A stretch of 18,834 nucleotides of DNA from Firmicutes bacterium UBA4882 (GTDB taxonomy: Bacteria > Bacillota > UBA4882). The stretch is from contig DHDG01000002.1 of NCBI GenBank assembly GCA_002399265.1, positions 56,202 to 75,035 of the forward strand, in the 5' to 3' direction. Every line of letters starts with the position of its first letter. The stretch's first letter is position 1. A program made the translations under genes and the position numbers. The notes under the pieces are model-generated. The model was not told the DNA's origin and made no database searches. It saw only the letters and a program-made list of their open reading frames with translations. Positions 7,915 to 15,340 of the stretch are shown here, piece by piece.

Positions 7915-7918
7915 ATAA
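7892..7918 (+). promoter_or_regulatory. SigD/sigma-28 (flagellar) promoter of the chemoreceptor gene
   Basis: TAAG at 7892-7895, a 15-base spacer, and GCCGATAA at 7911-7918 match the flagellar sigma consensus TAAA-N15-GCCGATAA with one change, in the -35 element. The leader to the ATG at 7999 would be about 75 bases. Chemoreceptor genes are classic members of this regulon. A weaker sigma-A-like pair, TTGCAG (7866) and TATTAA (7889) with a 17-base spacer, overlaps it. Confidence 0.75.
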
Positions 7919-7998
7919 TAATCTCAAAGAGGAGCTCGAACCAACGGCACTGGCAAGGCACTTACGATAGATCAGTCTAGTGAAGGAGGTAATAGTCA

Positions 7999-9672
7999 AT
8001 GAAGTCGCAGATGAAAACAACCCATAAGAAGGCCCCGAAGCAGGCCAAAGCTTTCAAAACGCTGAGTCAGCAGATTCATTCCAGCTTTTTGGGGACTGGC
8101 ATATTAGTAACCATTATGGCTATTGTCACACTAGTTTTTGTGGTTGGAATCATTTTTGGAACAACGAACATTAGTGAAGTGTTATTTCCTTTAACGAAGT
8201 ATGCCAACGAGATCGATAAGTCCATTGATCAGGTACACCTCGGTTTGACAGAGTTTATGATGCAAAACATGACCACCCTGGAGGATGTCGACGCCGAAAT
8301 TGCGGACGTCAGATTATGGATTGATCAAGCGCTGCAAAAGGTTACTGATCCAAGTCAAAAGCAGGATTACGATTCCATGACCAGGCTAATCGATCAATAC
8401 CAGCAGGCACTGTCGGATTTGGCAACTGCGGACCCGCTGGCTGGTGAGCGTGATGGTATTTACTACCTGCTCAATTCCTACTATAGTCAAATTACTTTCT
8501 TATCGTCCCGGCAAGCGCAAGCTCAATCAAACTCTATGGGCGACATGATCAATTACGTCAGCAAAGCGGCAATGGTTGTTGGTACGGTAGTCTTTATCAC
8601 CATCATCATTACCCTCATAATTGTGATTTTCATGGGCAGGCGTTTGAGGCGTGTTATGAAAACTGTTTCGGAACGGATCAAAGCATCGACTGAAAGAATT
8701 GAGCAGAAAGTGCGTCATACTTCAGCCGCTTCTGGCGAAATGGCCGGTTCGGCTGAACAAGTCACTCGGGCTATGGAAGAGGTGGCTTCTTCAGTAGAAG
8801 AAGTGACTGCGGGTAGCAGCCAATCGGCATCAGCTTCACAGGAAATTTCCGATATGAACACGCGCATTTATCAGATGAGCAGGATGGCTTCCGATGGCTC
8901 AGAACGCATTTTGCAGGCTGTCGAGAGTTTCCAACACAATATCGAATTGGCCAGTCGTATTGTTGACCAGGGTATTGTCGTCGCTGACGCTACCAGTCAG
9001 GCGATGGCTTCGGCGCAGCTGACAGAGCGCGATTCCAGTGCGGCACTGGCCAAGTTGAGTGCCGAAATCATGCGTGTTTCCGAGATCCTGGAAACAATCC
9101 GTAACATTAGCACCCAAACAGACCTGCTCTCGCTGAATGCGTCGATCGAAGCGTCGCGCCTCAAAGAGCATGGTCACGGATTTTCCGTAGTGGCGGATGA
9201 GATTAAGAAGCTTTCGCAGCAGACTGCTCAGGCGACTGATCAAATCGGGAACATTGTTGATCAGATTAATGGCGTTTCTAAACAGGTTGTTGAAGAGCTT
9301 AGTTTGAACTTGTCGACAACCCAGAATATTGTCCAACAAGCCGGAACGATGAGAGATTCATTCAACGGGATTGCGGACGGGGTTAGGAGGCTGGCTGCTT
9401 TGATGGAGCAAGTCGTGGCCGAGGCCAGGCAGCAATCTCGGCATTCGCTTGAGTCGTCTGAGCTATCAGAAAAGGTAATGATGAACACCGGGCAGATTGC
9501 GGCTCAGGTGGAAGAAGTCAGTGCGGCCATGGAGGAACTTAGTTCTACGGTGCAGGAGGTCCTGGCGTCCAGCGAGGAAATGCGCTCAAGAGCTCACACG
9601 CAGGCAGAGACTGCTACCGAACTAAATAAGCTGGCGGATGTTGTCTCTGAAGAAATTAACCGGTTGGTCTAA
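7999..9672 (+). CDS. Methyl-accepting chemotaxis protein (transmembrane chemoreceptor)
   Basis: The 557-residue product has a basic cytoplasmic N-terminus, TM1 at about residues 31-53, an extracytoplasmic domain of about 135 residues that looks all-helical (four-helix-bundle type), and TM2 at about 190-214. A long coiled-coil signalling domain runs to the C-terminus. The hairpin tip near residues 370-395 reads ISTQTDLLSLNASIEASR followed by LKEHGHGFSVVADEIKKL, the MCP signature that contacts CheA and CheW. It differs from the common form in D for N after QT, serines in place of two alanines, and LKEHG in place of AGEHG. I see no clear HAMP domain; after TM2 the chain goes directly into a basic helix without the usual Pro. 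ATG 7999 has GGAGG upstream. The adjacent binding-protein gene suggests ligand sensing through a periplasmic partner, which is an inference. Confidence 0.94.
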   Translation: MKSQMKTTHKKAPKQAKAFKTLSQQIHSSFLGTGILVTIMAIVTLVFVVGIIFGTTNISEVLFPLTKYANEIDKSIDQVHLGLTEFMMQNMTTLEDVDAEIADVRLWIDQALQKVTDPSQKQDYDSMTRLIDQYQQALSDLATADPLAGERDGIYYLLNSYYSQITFLSSRQAQAQSNSMGDMINYVSKAAMVVGTVVFITIIITLIIVIFMGRRLRRVMKTVSERIKASTERIEQKVRHTSAASGEMAGSAEQVTRAMEEVASSVEEVTAGSSQSASASQEISDMNTRIYQMSRMASDGSERILQAVESFQHNIELASRIVDQGIVVADATSQAMASAQLTERDSSAALAKLSAEIMRVSEILETIRNISTQTDLLSLNASIEASRLKEHGHGFSVVADEIKKLSQQTAQATDQIGNIVDQINGVSKQVVEELSLNLSTTQNIVQQAGTMRDSFNGIADGVRRLAALMEQVVAEARQQSRHSLESSELSEKVMMNTGQIAAQVEEVSAAMEELSSTVQEVLASSEEMRSRAHTQAETATELNKLADVVSEEINRLV

Positions 9673-9725
9673 TCGATATGTTTTGCCTGCAAACACATCA
9701 GTTATTTCGAAGGAGGAGGATTGTC

Positions 9726-10874
9726 ATGAAGAATATGCGCATCAAGATTCTGGCATTGATCATATTCGCCATGGTCTTTACCGCTGTAACCCCGGCGTTT
9801 TCAGCAGGAGAGCCAATTTTGGTCGGCGGAAATTACGAGATGTCAGGATCTGTAGCCGCCTACGGTATGGACTGTGTCAGAGCCGCAAACCTGGCGTTTG
9901 AACAAGTCAACGCCAAGGGAGGCATATTGAATGGGCGTCCGTTAAAACTGGTCACATATGATAATCAAAGCGACGCTTCCCAGGCGATTGTCGGTACCTC
10001 CTATCTGATTAATGAAGAAAAGGTAGTCGCCATACTGGGCGCGGCAACAAGCTCTTTGAGCATGAGTATCGGTCCAGTAGTCAAAAGCAGAGAAATTCCG
10101 ATGATTACCCCGACCGGTACCAACCCCAAGATCACCCAAATTTCGGGCTTTATTTTCCGGGCGTGTATTATCGATGATTTTCAAGGCGACGTCATGGCGA
10201 GCTATGCTTATCGTAACCTGCGCGCCAGACGGGCTGCGATTCTAATTGATCAATCCAGCGAGTATAGCAAAGGATTAGCCCGCTATTTCAAACAGCGGTT
10301 TACCACCCTGAAAGGTACCATTGTGGCAGAACTGGGATTCCTGCCCGAAGACCGTGATTTCGGGGCGCTTTTGAAACAGATCCGCAATTCCAAAGCTGAT
10401 GTAATTTACGCGCCCATTTACTATCAGTCTGCCGGAATCATTGTGCGGCAGGCCCGTGAAGCGAAAATGGATCTGCCGATCCTGGGTGGAGACGGCTGGG
10501 ATTTCCCGAACGAATTATCATTGGCAGCCAGTCCCAAAGCGCTAAATAACATCTATTACACCAATCACTATTCTGCCGACTCAACGAGTCCGCAGAATAA
10601 GGCATTTGTGCAGGCCTATAAGGCGCGCTACGGCCAGACACCGGGCGGGGTCGCAGCGCTGGGCTATGATGCCGCCATGCTGCTGGTGGATGCATTCAAG
10701 CGTGCCAACAGCACCGAATCCAATAAAGTGCGTGAGGCTTTGGCGGCCACCAGCGGATTTTCAGGTGTTACAGGGACAATTCGTTTTGACAAGGATCGCA
10801 ACCCGATCAAGAGTGCGGTCATTATCCAATTGATCAACGGCGTTCCCAATTTCAAGGATGAAGTTGAGCCTTGA
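9726..10874 (+). CDS. LivJ-type periplasmic substrate-binding protein (branched-chain amino acid ABC family)
   Basis: The 382-residue product has a Sec signal peptide (basic KNMRIK, a hydrophobic core, and probable cleavage after AFSA near residue 27). No lipobox cysteine is present, so a soluble periplasmic protein is expected. The mature part is a type I periplasmic binding fold of the Peripla_BP_6 family. It shows an N-terminal strand ILVGGNYEMSGSVAAYG, VNAKGGILNGRPLKLV, the ligand-proximal ILGAATSSLSMS and MITPTGTNP, the second-lobe AAILIDQSSEYSKG, and ALGYDAAMLLVDA near the C-terminus. Relatives bind Leu/Ile/Val, amides, urea or aromatic acids; the ligand cannot be read from sequence. 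It starts 53 bases after the chemoreceptor with a strong GGAGGAGG site and no promoter or terminator between. No permease or ATPase gene is near, so a role in chemosensing is at least as likely as transport. Confidence 0.92.
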   Translation: MKNMRIKILALIIFAMVFTAVTPAFSAGEPILVGGNYEMSGSVAAYGMDCVRAANLAFEQVNAKGGILNGRPLKLVTYDNQSDASQAIVGTSYLINEEKVVAILGAATSSLSMSIGPVVKSREIPMITPTGTNPKITQISGFIFRACIIDDFQGDVMASYAYRNLRARRAAILIDQSSEYSKGLARYFKQRFTTLKGTIVAELGFLPEDRDFGALLKQIRNSKADVIYAPIYYQSAGIIVRQAREAKMDLPILGGDGWDFPNELSLAASPKALNNIYYTNHYSADSTSPQNKAFVQAYKARYGQTPGGVAALGYDAAMLLVDAFKRANSTESNKVREALAATSGFSGVTGTIRFDKDRNPIKSAVIIQLINGVPNFKDEVEP

Positions 10875-10900
10875 TTATGCCTTTATTTTAGAGTAGTAGC

Positions 10901-10941
10901 AAATGCGGCGTATTGTTGGTAGTCAACAGTACGCCGCATTT
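10901..10941 (+). terminator. Bidirectional terminator between convergent genes
   Basis: A perfect 12-bp stem spans 10901-10912 and 10930-10941 (AAATGCGGCGTA and its complement), with a further GTTG/CAAC pairing in the loop. It lies 27 bases after the binding-protein stop and 15 bases beyond the stop of the minus-strand gene. T runs are short on both strands, so efficiency is uncertain. Confidence 0.75.
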
Positions 10942-10956
10942 TATGCCCGGCGGGTG

Positions 10957-12441
10957 CTATTGCCGTACGTCCATGTCGTGGTGGTCGCCTGCGCCTGGGC
11001 CTACGCCTACGCCTGCGCCTGTGCCTACGCCTTTTCTTTCGTCTTCAATAATCAATTGCTTGGCAACTAAGGGCTTAAGGGGCTCTATTTGGTTTCTGGC
11101 ATCGCGCTCGTGCAGTCGGTAACCCAGATCCACCCCGGTGATTTCTGCGGCCTCCCGGGTGAGCGCCACCAAATCCTCGCGTGATACATCCGCAAGCGAT
11201 TCTTTGCCAAGGGCTTGTGCTCCCAAGACCATTTCGTCCACACAAGATTTCAGGAAATTTGCTAGACTCTGCGCTGCCAAATCAACATCCAGCTCTTCTT
11301 TGGCTTTGCCGGTAAACAGGACTAATTCTGTAGGCGGTTCTTGCGGCACTGTTTCAATGAACTGGGTGTAGACCAGAGCCATAATCGCGATCGTGCCAAT
11401 ATAGACGGCGTCCGCTCCCAGTGCCATGGCCTTCAGAAAATGCCCCGGGTTTAGCAACCCGCCGGAAGCAATCAGCGAGATTTTGTCCTTGAGGCCTTTG
11501 CGTGTGAGATGATCCGCCGCACGCGTGATGGCATACAGCGTTGGCAACCCGAAATCGTCTGACAACAGAGGCTGGCCAGCGTGTGATCCAGCTTCAGCAC
11601 CATCAATGACTATTACATCTACGCCGGCATTAATGGCGATGTCCATTTCTTTTTCAAGATAATGACCGGCACCGAACTTGTAGGCCACCGGGATTCCGTC
11701 AGTTTCTTCCTTTAGCCGCCGGACCAGGTTTTCCAACTGGGCCGGAGTTTCAACCTCTTTCAAGCGGGAGGCGATCACCATATCCTCACCGCGCTGCAGT
11801 CCATAAATCTCCCGGAATTCGGCGTCTATATTTCGGGCAGGCGTGGACTGGGATGCCGCTGCCTGGGCGCCTTGCCCGACCTGAATCTCAATCATATCAG
11901 CCAGCCGGTAAAACTCTTCCTTATTGCCATGCGGCCACAAACCTCGATGATATTGGTAGATGTAATGTTTGGCTTCTTCTCGCTCCTCCACCAACAAGGC
12001 TCCTTCGCCGGTATTGGTTGCTGTGCCGGCCAGCGTGGAGGCTTTCGCCAAAGCAATTTTCGCCTTTTTGCTCAATGCGCCGCCATAGGACATGCCAGTG
12101 ATGATGATCGGGATCTTTAGGCGCAAAGGCTTGCGGGCGGCGGGGCCGAGTGTAATATCGGTTTTGATCCCCTGTTTTTCAGCAGTCGGAAGCTGATGTA
12201 AGTACACCGGATTAAACTTGAGTTCATCCCATGGCGACATATGTAAAGTACTGCCGAACGGGCGTCCGATCGCTTTGCCTTTTTCGCAGCGGAACACTGT
12301 CTCCATAAGATTCAGCGGCGTAACCTTCATTGTTGTTGAAACTAGCTCAAACAGGTTTTCGGTGTAGGGGTCCCGCATTAGTTTCAGTAACAAGGAATCA
12401 ACAACTTTATCGATAATTCCTGAGATAATCCTACCCACCAT
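10957..12441 (-). CDS. Stand-alone FMN-binding glutamate-synthase-family protein
   Basis: The 494-residue product matches the FMN-binding synthase domain of glutamate synthase as a free-standing protein, similar in design to Bacillus YerD. Visible family motifs are ITGMSYGGALSKKAKIALAKA from about residue 115 (core given), NTGEGALLVEE, QVGQGAQAAASQ, VIVIDGAEAGSHAGQ and ASGGLLNPGHFLKAMALGAD. After GADAVYIGTIAIMAL the cysteine cluster that binds the [3Fe-4S] centre in true glutamate synthases is absent; the local sequence reads VYTQFIETVPQEPPTE. There is no glutaminase domain. It is probably an FMN oxidoreductase whose substrate I cannot assign. I chose the ATG at 12441 because GGAGG lies 5 bases before it; an upstream in-frame ATG adds 12 residues without such a site. 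The C-terminus has a Gly-Ala/Gly-Val tail of about 24 residues encoded by a hexamer repeat and ending in HHDMDVRQ. Confidence 0.9.
   Translation of the reverse strand: MVGRIISGIIDKVVDSLLLKLMRDPYTENLFELVSTTMKVTPLNLMETVFRCEKGKAIGRPFGSTLHMSPWDELKFNPVYLHQLPTAEKQGIKTDITLGPAARKPLRLKIPIIITGMSYGGALSKKAKIALAKASTLAGTATNTGEGALLVEEREEAKHYIYQYHRGLWPHGNKEEFYRLADMIEIQVGQGAQAAASQSTPARNIDAEFREIYGLQRGEDMVIASRLKEVETPAQLENLVRRLKEETDGIPVAYKFGAGHYLEKEMDIAINAGVDVIVIDGAEAGSHAGQPLLSDDFGLPTLYAITRAADHLTRKGLKDKISLIASGGLLNPGHFLKAMALGADAVYIGTIAIMALVYTQFIETVPQEPPTELVLFTGKAKEELDVDLAAQSLANFLKSCVDEMVLGAQALGKESLADVSREDLVALTREAAEITGVDLGYRLHERDARNQIEPLKPLVAKQLIIEDERKGVGTGAGVGVGPGAGDHHDMDVRQ
10987..11031 (-). repeat. Hexanucleotide repeat in the FMN protein gene (seven units plus GCC)
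   Basis: On the + strand, seven units of the form GCCTRS or GCCTAC/GCCTGT are followed by a final GCC. In the coding sense the unit is GGCGTA or GGCGCA, with GGCACA and GGCCCA variants. It encodes alternating glycine with Ala, Val, Thr or Pro at residues 471-485. The same unit occurs in rsmE at 7544-7567. Confidence 0.85.
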
Positions 12442-12556
12442 GGTAGCCTCCTTTTCTTCATAGTATGCCTTGCGCACGTCTTAGTTAGGACTTAGCGATC
12501 CGAAAAAACCATAAAACATGGAGGAAAAAGGCGGAAGACTGTGGAAGAATTTCAAA

Positions 12557-12585
12557 TTGTCGCAGGCGTAAAGCATTCGTATATA
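12557..12585 (+). promoter_or_regulatory. Probable sigma-A promoter for the methyltransferase-tldD-pmbA unit
   Basis: TTGTCG at 12557-12562, a 17-base spacer, and TATATA at 12580-12585 give a plausible sigma-A promoter, with a start near 12592, about 50 bases before the ATG at 12642. The -35 has two mismatches to TTGACA. Confidence 0.5.
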
Positions 12586-12641
12586 GATCCGGTGCGATTC
12601 GAAGAATAGCATCAGGACCGAAAGTTGAGTTGATCTGGCAC

Positions 12642-13796
12642 ATGTCCTTTATCGATTTAATCGCGACCGCCTCATTCGGCATAGAGTCGGTCGTCGCTCG
12701 AGAACTGCAGGCGCTGGGATACACCGATACCCGTACCGATACCGGACGGGTTCATTTTCGAGCCGACGAAAAGGCCATCGCCGTCACCAACATCCGCCTG
12801 CGGTCTGCCGATCGGGTACTGCTCCGGGTGGGAGGTTTTCGCGCGACGACCTTTGACGAGCTATTTGAGGGAACGAAAGCGTTGGACTGGGATGCCTGGC
12901 TGCCGGAGAATGCGGAATTCCCCGTCAACGGTAAATCGGTGCATTCAACGCTTTTTAGTGTTCCTGACTGCCAGGCTATTGTCAAGAAGGCGATTGTGGA
13001 GAAAATGAAATCCCGGTACCGCCGTCAATGGTTTGCCGAGGACGGCCCCAAATACAAGATTGAGGTCAGTCTGCTGAAAGACGAGGCGACCTTGACCATT
13101 GATACTAGTGGCGCCGGGCTTCATAAACGCGGATACCGCCCGCTGACAGCGGCCGCTCCGCTCAGGGAAACACTGGCGGCTGCCATGATCCAGCTCAGCG
13201 TCTGGAACCCCCAAAGAACCTTATGGGATCCATTCTGCGGTTCCGGCACTATTCCGATTGAGGCCGCGCTACTGGCTACCAATACGGCTCCCGGTTTGAA
13301 CCGTGAGTTTGCTGCGCAGCGTTGGCATCGTGTACCCAAGTCTTTATGGAATCAAGCCCGGGAAGAAGCGCGTGCCTTGGTGGTGGCGGATCAGCCGCTG
13401 CAAATTATCGCCACCGATATTGACCCAGAGGTACTGAGTATGGCGCGCTACCATGCCAAACTGGCCGGACTCGAAGGTAAGATTCACTTCCAGCAGGCCG
13501 ATGTGGCAGATTTGCAGAGCAGCCGCAAATATGGTGTCATTATCTGTAACCCGCCTTATGGGGAGCGGCTTGGTGAACAGCGTGAGGCCGAGGCACTTTA
13601 TGGTGTAATGAAGAAGCGCTTCCACCTCCTGGACACCTGGTCTTTTTACGTCCTGACCTCGCATCCGCGATTTGAGTGGATTTTTGGCCGGAAAGCCGAA
13701 CGGCGGCGTAAATTATATAATGGCAAGATTGAATGTCAGTTTTATCAATATCTTGGTCCGCGACCTCCGCGCCCACAGGGCCCTTCAGCGGAGTGA
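12642..13796 (+). CDS. THUMP-domain class I SAM-dependent RNA methyltransferase (RlmL/YpsC-like)
   Basis: The 384-residue product starts MSFIDLIATASFGIESVVAREL, typical of the YpsC group and of the N-terminal half of RlmL. A ferredoxin-like plus THUMP RNA-binding region covers about residues 1-155. The Rossmann methyltransferase domain follows, with DPFCGSGTIPIEAALLA at about residue 196, ATDIDPEVLSMARYHAKLAG, and the catalytic NPPYGERLG at about residue 303. Family members add an N2-methyl group to a guanine of RNA, in the RlmL case G2445 of 23S rRNA; the target here is inferred. ATG 12642 has only a weak ribosome site. TTG 12630 is in frame, but ATG fits the family N-terminus better. The gene ends 23 bases before tldD, so the three genes to 16669 are probably one operon. 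Confidence 0.92.
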   Translation: MSFIDLIATASFGIESVVARELQALGYTDTRTDTGRVHFRADEKAIAVTNIRLRSADRVLLRVGGFRATTFDELFEGTKALDWDAWLPENAEFPVNGKSVHSTLFSVPDCQAIVKKAIVEKMKSRYRRQWFAEDGPKYKIEVSLLKDEATLTIDTSGAGLHKRGYRPLTAAAPLRETLAAAMIQLSVWNPQRTLWDPFCGSGTIPIEAALLATNTAPGLNREFAAQRWHRVPKSLWNQAREEARALVVADQPLQIIATDIDPEVLSMARYHAKLAGLEGKIHFQQADVADLQSSRKYGVIICNPPYGERLGEQREAEALYGVMKKRFHLLDTWSFYVLTSHPRFEWIFGRKAERRRKLYNGKIECQFYQYLGPRPPRPQGPSAE

Positions 13797-13819
13797 ATAT
13801 GAAGCAGGGGAGTGGTTAC

Positions 13820-15337
13820 ATGACTCAATTACGTACTGATGAATATGGCCCCACGGTGCAGGCAATTCTGGATGCCGCTCGCAGCCGCAATGTTTTCGTC
13901 ATCGCCCGTTTCCAGAACCACCGCGACATTAACATTACGGTGGCTCGCGGCTTACTGGAGCAGGTACAAAGTACATCCTTTTCCGGTTTCGCCGTGCAGG
14001 TCTTTACCGAAAAGGGACATATGGGATTTTCCTCTTCCAATATCATTTCCCCAGAGAATGCTGTAGAGCAGGTGCGTCTGGCCGAAGAACTGGCCAGGGC
14101 AGCTGAAAAGCTGGGCGGGGATGCAGTCACCTACCGTGGCATGTTTTCTGCGCGTGACACAGAGCGAGTTGTGCCCGCACAACAATATGCCTTTGACGCC
14201 GTCCCGATCGACCGTATGGAACAGATTCTGAAAGAGCTGAACGTAAAATTCGGCTATGACCAGCGCTTGTCGATCCGTTCCTCTTTTGGTATGTTCGAGG
14301 ATGATTGGCGTGTGGTTCGCTCTGATGGGCGCGACGTTTCCTTCCGAATTCCGCGCGCCTTTGTCTACAACGTGATCTCAGCAGCGGATGGCAATAAGAC
14401 TGCCTCAGGGCGAGCTTCAATTTCCGGAAGCGGTTTGGAACTGTTGCTGGATCCGGCGCACAATGCCGATTTGGAAGCCAGAACGCGCCAGACTGGCGAT
14501 TTGTGCATCGCGCTGCTCGGTGCCCCCAAAGTCAAAGGTGGTCATTACAAAATCGTGATCGACTATGCATTGGCCAAAGGGTTGGCACATGAAGCTTTTG
14601 GTCATGCTGCCGAAACTGATCATATGGAAGAATCGATTCTGGGTCAGGACGGTCGCTTTAAAGTCGGGGAGACGGTGGCGCCTTCTTTTGTTTCGATTGT
14701 TGACGGACCGCTTGAAGGTGATTATGCCTATCAACCGATTAGCGCCACCGGGGAAGTCCGCGAGCAAGCGTCCATTATTGATCATGGCGTGCTGCGTACT
14801 GCGCTGGCCGATGCCTTCAGTGCTTACAGTGCTGGTGTTACGCCAGTAGGAGCCGATCGGGTCGAAAGCTATCTACATATTCCTTGTCCCAGGATGAGTA
14901 ACATTCGCCTGCTAATTGATAATCCGCTGCCGATTCCGGGGAAGAACCAAGGAACCGCCACCGCCGGCAGTGCCGAGATGAGCCCGGAAGGATTACGCCA
15001 GCTGCTTGATCAAAACGGATTGCGTGCGCCAGGCGAAACGGTGCTATTCCTGACTGGCTATAAAGGCGGACAGGTCAATCCAGCCTTGGGCGACTTTGTT
15101 TTCAACTGCACCGGCATTTATAAGCTGGATGATAGCGGCGCGACTTTGCATCAGCCGGCGATTTTTAGCGGCAAAGTCTTGTCAGCGCTCAAATCGATTA
15201 TGGCAGGCATCGGCCCGGTGCATCATGATGCCATGGGCACTTGCGGCAAGCGTGGGCAGGGAGTGCCGTCCAGCGGCGGTTCAAATGCCTATATTGTCAT
15301 TGCTGCGAATGAAGCCATCACTATCGGAGGGGAATAA
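13820..15337 (+). CDS. tldD: TldD, zinc metalloprotease subunit
   Basis: The product of about 505 residues belongs to the TldD/PmbA family. The HExxxH zinc motif is visible as HEAFGH at residues 257-262 (LAHEAFGHAAETDH), which marks this as the catalytic TldD subunit and not the PmbA/TldE partner. Other family features are the C-terminal glycine-rich stretch (LFLTGYKGGQVNPALGDFVF) and the segment GIGPVHHDAMGTCGKRGQGV, which carries a conserved Cys near the active site. TldD with TldE forms a protease that in known cases trims peptides such as microcin B17 and CcdA, acting on unstructured chains in a closed chamber. ATG 13820 has AGGGGAG 7 bases upstream; ATG 13799 is in frame with CGGAG 5 bases upstream and is a real alternative. 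pmbA starts 3 bases after the stop. Confidence 0.93.
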   Translation: MTQLRTDEYGPTVQAILDAARSRNVFVIARFQNHRDINITVARGLLEQVQSTSFSGFAVQVFTEKGHMGFSSSNIISPENAVEQVRLAEELARAAEKLGGDAVTYRGMFSARDTERVVPAQQYAFDAVPIDRMEQILKELNVKFGYDQRLSIRSSFGMFEDDWRVVRSDGRDVSFRIPRAFVYNVISAADGNKTASGRASISGSGLELLLDPAHNADLEARTRQTGDLCIALLGAPKVKGGHYKIVIDYALAKGLAHEAFGHAAETDHMEESILGQDGRFKVGETVAPSFVSIVDGPLEGDYAYQPISATGEVREQASIIDHGVLRTALADAFSAYSAGVTPVGADRVESYLHIPCPRMSNIRLLIDNPLPIPGKNQGTATAGSAEMSPEGLRQLLDQNGLRAPGETVLFLTGYKGGQVNPALGDFVFNCTGIYKLDDSGATLHQPAIFSGKVLSALKSIMAGIGPVHHDAMGTCGKRGQGVPSSGGSNAYIVIAANEAITIGGE

Positions 15338-15340
15338 GGG

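Noticed and set aside
7808..7930. Cyclic-di-GMP or other known riboswitch before the receptor gene
   Set aside because: The conserved core of the GEMM class and of other classes I know is not found, and the sigma-28 promoter would start transcription after most of the region.
7944..7970. Sigma-54 promoter in the GGCACTGGCAAGGCAC stretch
   Set aside because: The TGGCAC-N5-TTGC spacing and the -12 element are not satisfied.
12541..12609. Short frame of 22 codons (GTG start, MEEFQIVAGVKHSYIDPVRFEE in part) with AAGGCGG upstream
   Set aside because: It is very short, overlaps the predicted promoter at 12557-12585, and could occur by chance; no leader-peptide signature is present.
12485..12724. 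79-residue minus-strand open frame between the divergent genes
   Set aside because: It overlaps the start of the methyltransferase gene, has no ribosome site and resembles no protein family.
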